Assembly (NCBI GenBank): GCA_030838265.1
Contig: JAUTXA010000042.1
Location: 1-23,097, forward strand
DNA length: 23,097 bases
Direction: 5' to 3'
Source of the DNA: Actinomycetota bacterium
Lineage (GTDB): Bacteria > Actinomycetota > Acidimicrobiia > Acidimicrobiales > BP-101
The position numbers were made by a program, and so were the translations under genes. Positions 21,380 to 23,097 of this stretch are shown here, piece by piece. The notes beneath the pieces are model-generated. The model saw only the letters and a list, made by a program, of their open reading frames with translations. It did no database searches and had not been told where the DNA came from. Within the stretch, counting starts at the first letter, position 1; each line of letters opens with the position of its first letter.

Positions 21380-22428
21380 GCACGCGCCGAGGCGTCCGAT
21401 CGGGGGCTGCCATCCTGATCGCCATCGTCACGGTGGGGGCGTTGGCGACGCCGGCATCGGCGCACACCCTCAGCGGCGTCCAGGCCACCAACTATCGAAG
21501 CAGGATCACCTCGATCACGCCGCCCGTGGCCGGTGTCTCCGTCCGCCTCATCGACCTCGGTCGCAAGGTGGAGCTCGTCAACCGCACCAAGCAGACCGTG
21601 CAAGTCCTCGGCTACAGCAACGAGCCCTACCTGCGGGTCGGGCCGGCGGGTGTCTTCGTCAACCAGAAGTCGCCGACCTTCTATCTCAATCGATCGACCA
21701 GCACCGCCACCCAGCAGACCGTCCCCAAGCAGTACTCGGCCACGGCTCCCCCCGTCTGGTACCGCACCGGCGCCGGACCACGGGCAACCTGGCCCGATCG
21801 TCGCACGCGCCAGGAGGGTGCCGACCCGGTGGCCGTGGTCAACAACCGGCACAAGCCCGTCACCGTCTCGACCTGGACCATCGCCTTGGCCTACGGCACC
21901 AGCCCCGTCACCGTGAGCGGCACGATCACCTACGAGCCACCGCCGAGCGGAGCCACGTGGCTGGCGATCACCCTCGTGGCCTTTGCCGTGACTGCCGGCC
22001 TAGGTCTGCTCGGCCGTTGGCACCTCGCGCTGGCCGCCGCCCTGGCTCTGGTCGTGGCCCTGAACATGGTCGACGCGGCCGGCAGCGCGGTCGTGAGCGG
22101 GGGCTCGCACTGGGCCGAGGTGGGGCGGATGCTGCCCTCACTCCCGGTCTGGCTGCTCGCCCTCTTCACGATCGGCCCGCTCGAGCGCAAGAGCGAGGGC
22201 GGACTTGTGGCCCTTGCCGTCGTCGGATTCTTCATCGCCGCATTCAACGGGCTGGGAGGGTTGAGCTCGTTGCTGCGCTCGCAAGTCCCGTTCGCGTGGG
22301 ACGGGAACGTCTCGCGCTGGGCGACATCGCTGGCCCTCGGCATCGGATTCGGCCTGCTCGCAGCCGTCGCCATCGTGTTCCGCCGCTTCGGCGCCGAGTG
22401 GGCGGCGGCGGCCGAGGCCAGTCGATAG
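21376..22428 (+). CDS. Unrecognised secreted-domain plus multi-helix membrane protein
   Basis: A 350-residue protein starting at TTG 21376 (TTGA overlap). A signal peptide (AAILIAIVTVGALATPASA) gives a mature N-terminus AHTLSG, with an early His as in the copper proteins upstream. An outer beta domain of about 165 residues includes YRSRITSITPPVAGVSVRLI, GYSNEPYLRVGPAGVFVNQK and PPVWYRTGAGPRATWPDRRT. The last 150 residues hold about five helices (WLAITLVAFAVTAGLGLLG to ALGIGFGLLAAVAIVF). I recall similar proteins as hypothetical neighbours of CopC/YcnI genes in actinobacteria, but could not check. It is the last gene of the cluster, ending 31 bases before a hairpin. Confidence 0.72.
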   Translation: MSTRRGVRSGAAILIAIVTVGALATPASAHTLSGVQATNYRSRITSITPPVAGVSVRLIDLGRKVELVNRTKQTVQVLGYSNEPYLRVGPAGVFVNQKSPTFYLNRSTSTATQQTVPKQYSATAPPVWYRTGAGPRATWPDRRTRQEGADPVAVVNNRHKPVTVSTWTIALAYGTSPVTVSGTITYEPPPSGATWLAITLVAFAVTAGLGLLGRWHLALAAALALVVALNMVDAAGSAVVSGGSHWAEVGRMLPSLPVWLLALFTIGPLERKSEGGLVALAVVGFFIAAFNGLGGLSSLLRSQVPFAWDGNVSRWATSLALGIGFGLLAAVAIVFRRFGAEWAAAAEASR

Positions 22429-22458
22429 CCCCTCGACCGACCGGCAGCCGGCGCGACA

Positions 22459-22491
22459 AGGGGGCCGGCCCCCGCGCCGGGCCGACCCCCT
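22459..22491. terminator. GC-rich hairpin between convergent genes
   Basis: AGGGGGCCGGCCC (22459-22471) pairs with GGGCCGACCCCCT (22479-22491), 12 of 13 positions, around a 7-base loop. It lies between the ends of the copper cluster and the glutamine synthetase gene and can form in both transcripts. The T-run of a classical terminator is absent, as is common in actinobacteria. Confidence 0.6.
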
Positions 22492-22509
22492 AGGTCAACG
22501 TCATGGCCC

Positions 22510-23097
22510 TCAGACGGTGAGGGCGCTGCAGCAGGTGTCGGTGATGAGCCTGGTCACCACGTAGGGGTCGCAGTTGGCGTTGGGCCGGCGATCCTCGATG
22601 TAGCCGTGCCCGTCCTTCTCGACCTGCCAGGGGATGCGGACCGAGGCTCCCCGGTCGGAGACGCCGTAGTTGAACTCGTTCCAGGGTGCGGTCTCGTGCA
22701 GTCCCGTGAGGCGGTGCTCGATGCCGAAGCCGTAGTTGGCCACGTGCTCCTCGGCGTTCTTGCCCAGGGCCTCGGCCGCGGTGATGACGGCGTCGTAGTT
22801 CGACCGCATCTCCTTGGTCGAGAAGTTGGTGTGGGCGCCGGCGCCGTTCCAGTCACCGCGAACCGGCTTGGGGTCAAGGGTGACCGAGATGCCGAAGTCC
22901 TCGCCGAGGCGGTTGAGGAGCCAGCGCGCCACCCACAGCTGGTCGGAGACGTCGAGCGGGCTGAGGGGACCGACCTGGAACTCCCACTGACCGGGCATGA
23001 CCTCGGCGTTGATGCCCGAGATGCTGATGCCCGCTCGCATGCACGCGTCGAGGTGAGCCTCGACCAGCGGCCGACCGTAGATGTCGTCCTGGCCGAC
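22510..23097 (-). CDS. glnII: Glutamine synthetase type II (C-terminal part, runs off the window)
   Basis: The last 195 residues of a glutamine synthetase; the rest lies beyond base 23097. It combines ammonia and glutamate at the cost of ATP. The sequence has the eukaryote-like type II pattern. It shows SGINAEVMPGQWEFQVGPLS, VARWLLNRLGEDFGISVTLD, PKPVRGDWNGAGAHTNFSTK, the active-site arginine segment RLTGLHETA and GVSDRGASVRIP. It ends at EDRRPNANCDPYVVTRLI with a short CC-containing tail. Type I enzymes end with the adenylylation Tyr region, which is absent here. Actinobacteria often carry a GSII beside GSI. It is separated from the convergent copper cluster by a hairpin. Confidence 0.92.
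   Translation of the reverse strand, partial: VGQDDIYGRPLVEAHLDACMRAGISISGINAEVMPGQWEFQVGPLSPLDVSDQLWVARWLLNRLGEDFGISVTLDPKPVRGDWNGAGAHTNFSTKEMRSNYDAVITAAEALGKNAEEHVANYGFGIEHRLTGLHETAPWNEFNYGVSDRGASVRIPWQVEKDGHGYIEDRRPNANCDPYVVTRLITDTCCSALTV

Overview
The window is GC-rich, gene-dense bacterial DNA with many GTG/TTG starts and many 1-4 base stop/start overlaps. The gene content (actinobacterial-style Tad pilus genes next to a SerB-like HAD phosphatase, YcnI and CopCD copper proteins, a type II glutamine synthetase, T-rich linkers) points to an actinobacterium, perhaps of the Acidimicrobiia. That placement is inferred from gene families and base composition; I could not run a search.

Layout. 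Bases 1-2589 (minus) hold a Tad/type IVc pilus operon: a CpaE-like ATPase, CpaF/TadA, TadB and the start of a TadC-like protein, all joined by 4-base overlaps. Divergent from it (plus) are a small membrane protein and a HAD-IB phosphatase, the order known around mycobacterial Rv3660c/Rv3661. Next come a possible 24-codon membrane peptide, a strong hairpin, and a tRNA-Sec (anticodon UCA) whose last 33 bases are repeated 67 bases downstream. Bases 4076-9811 (minus) carry a group 2 sigma-70 factor, a large secreted PQQ-type sugar dehydrogenase with a PKD domain and a six-repeat C-terminus, an ECF sigma factor and its probable membrane anti-sigma factor.

Bases 10015-15072 hold an antibiotic-biosynthesis-monooxygenase-type protein (plus), then (minus) a three-gene operon of unknown function built around a di-iron ferritin-like protein. 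That operon has a recognisable promoter flanked by two copies of a TetR-like palindrome. An EamA transporter and glutamine-dependent NAD+ synthetase follow. From 15137 to 22428 (plus) runs a long cell-envelope cluster: a four-helix membrane protein, a CopC-CopD-YtkA-like fusion, a YcnI-like copper protein, a lipoprotein with a His-x-His motif, a CPBP intramembrane protease, an orphan branched-chain-amino-acid-type binding lipoprotein and two unrecognised membrane-anchored proteins. The genes from the YcnI-like protein to the end are chained by 4-base overlaps. A GC-rich hairpin separates this cluster from the convergent, partial type II glutamine synthetase at the right edge.

The best candidates for something undescribed are the coupled copper-envelope cluster (15776-22428) and the operator-controlled ferritin-like operon (10326-12491). 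The tRNA-Sec with its duplicated 3' end is the most notable RNA feature.
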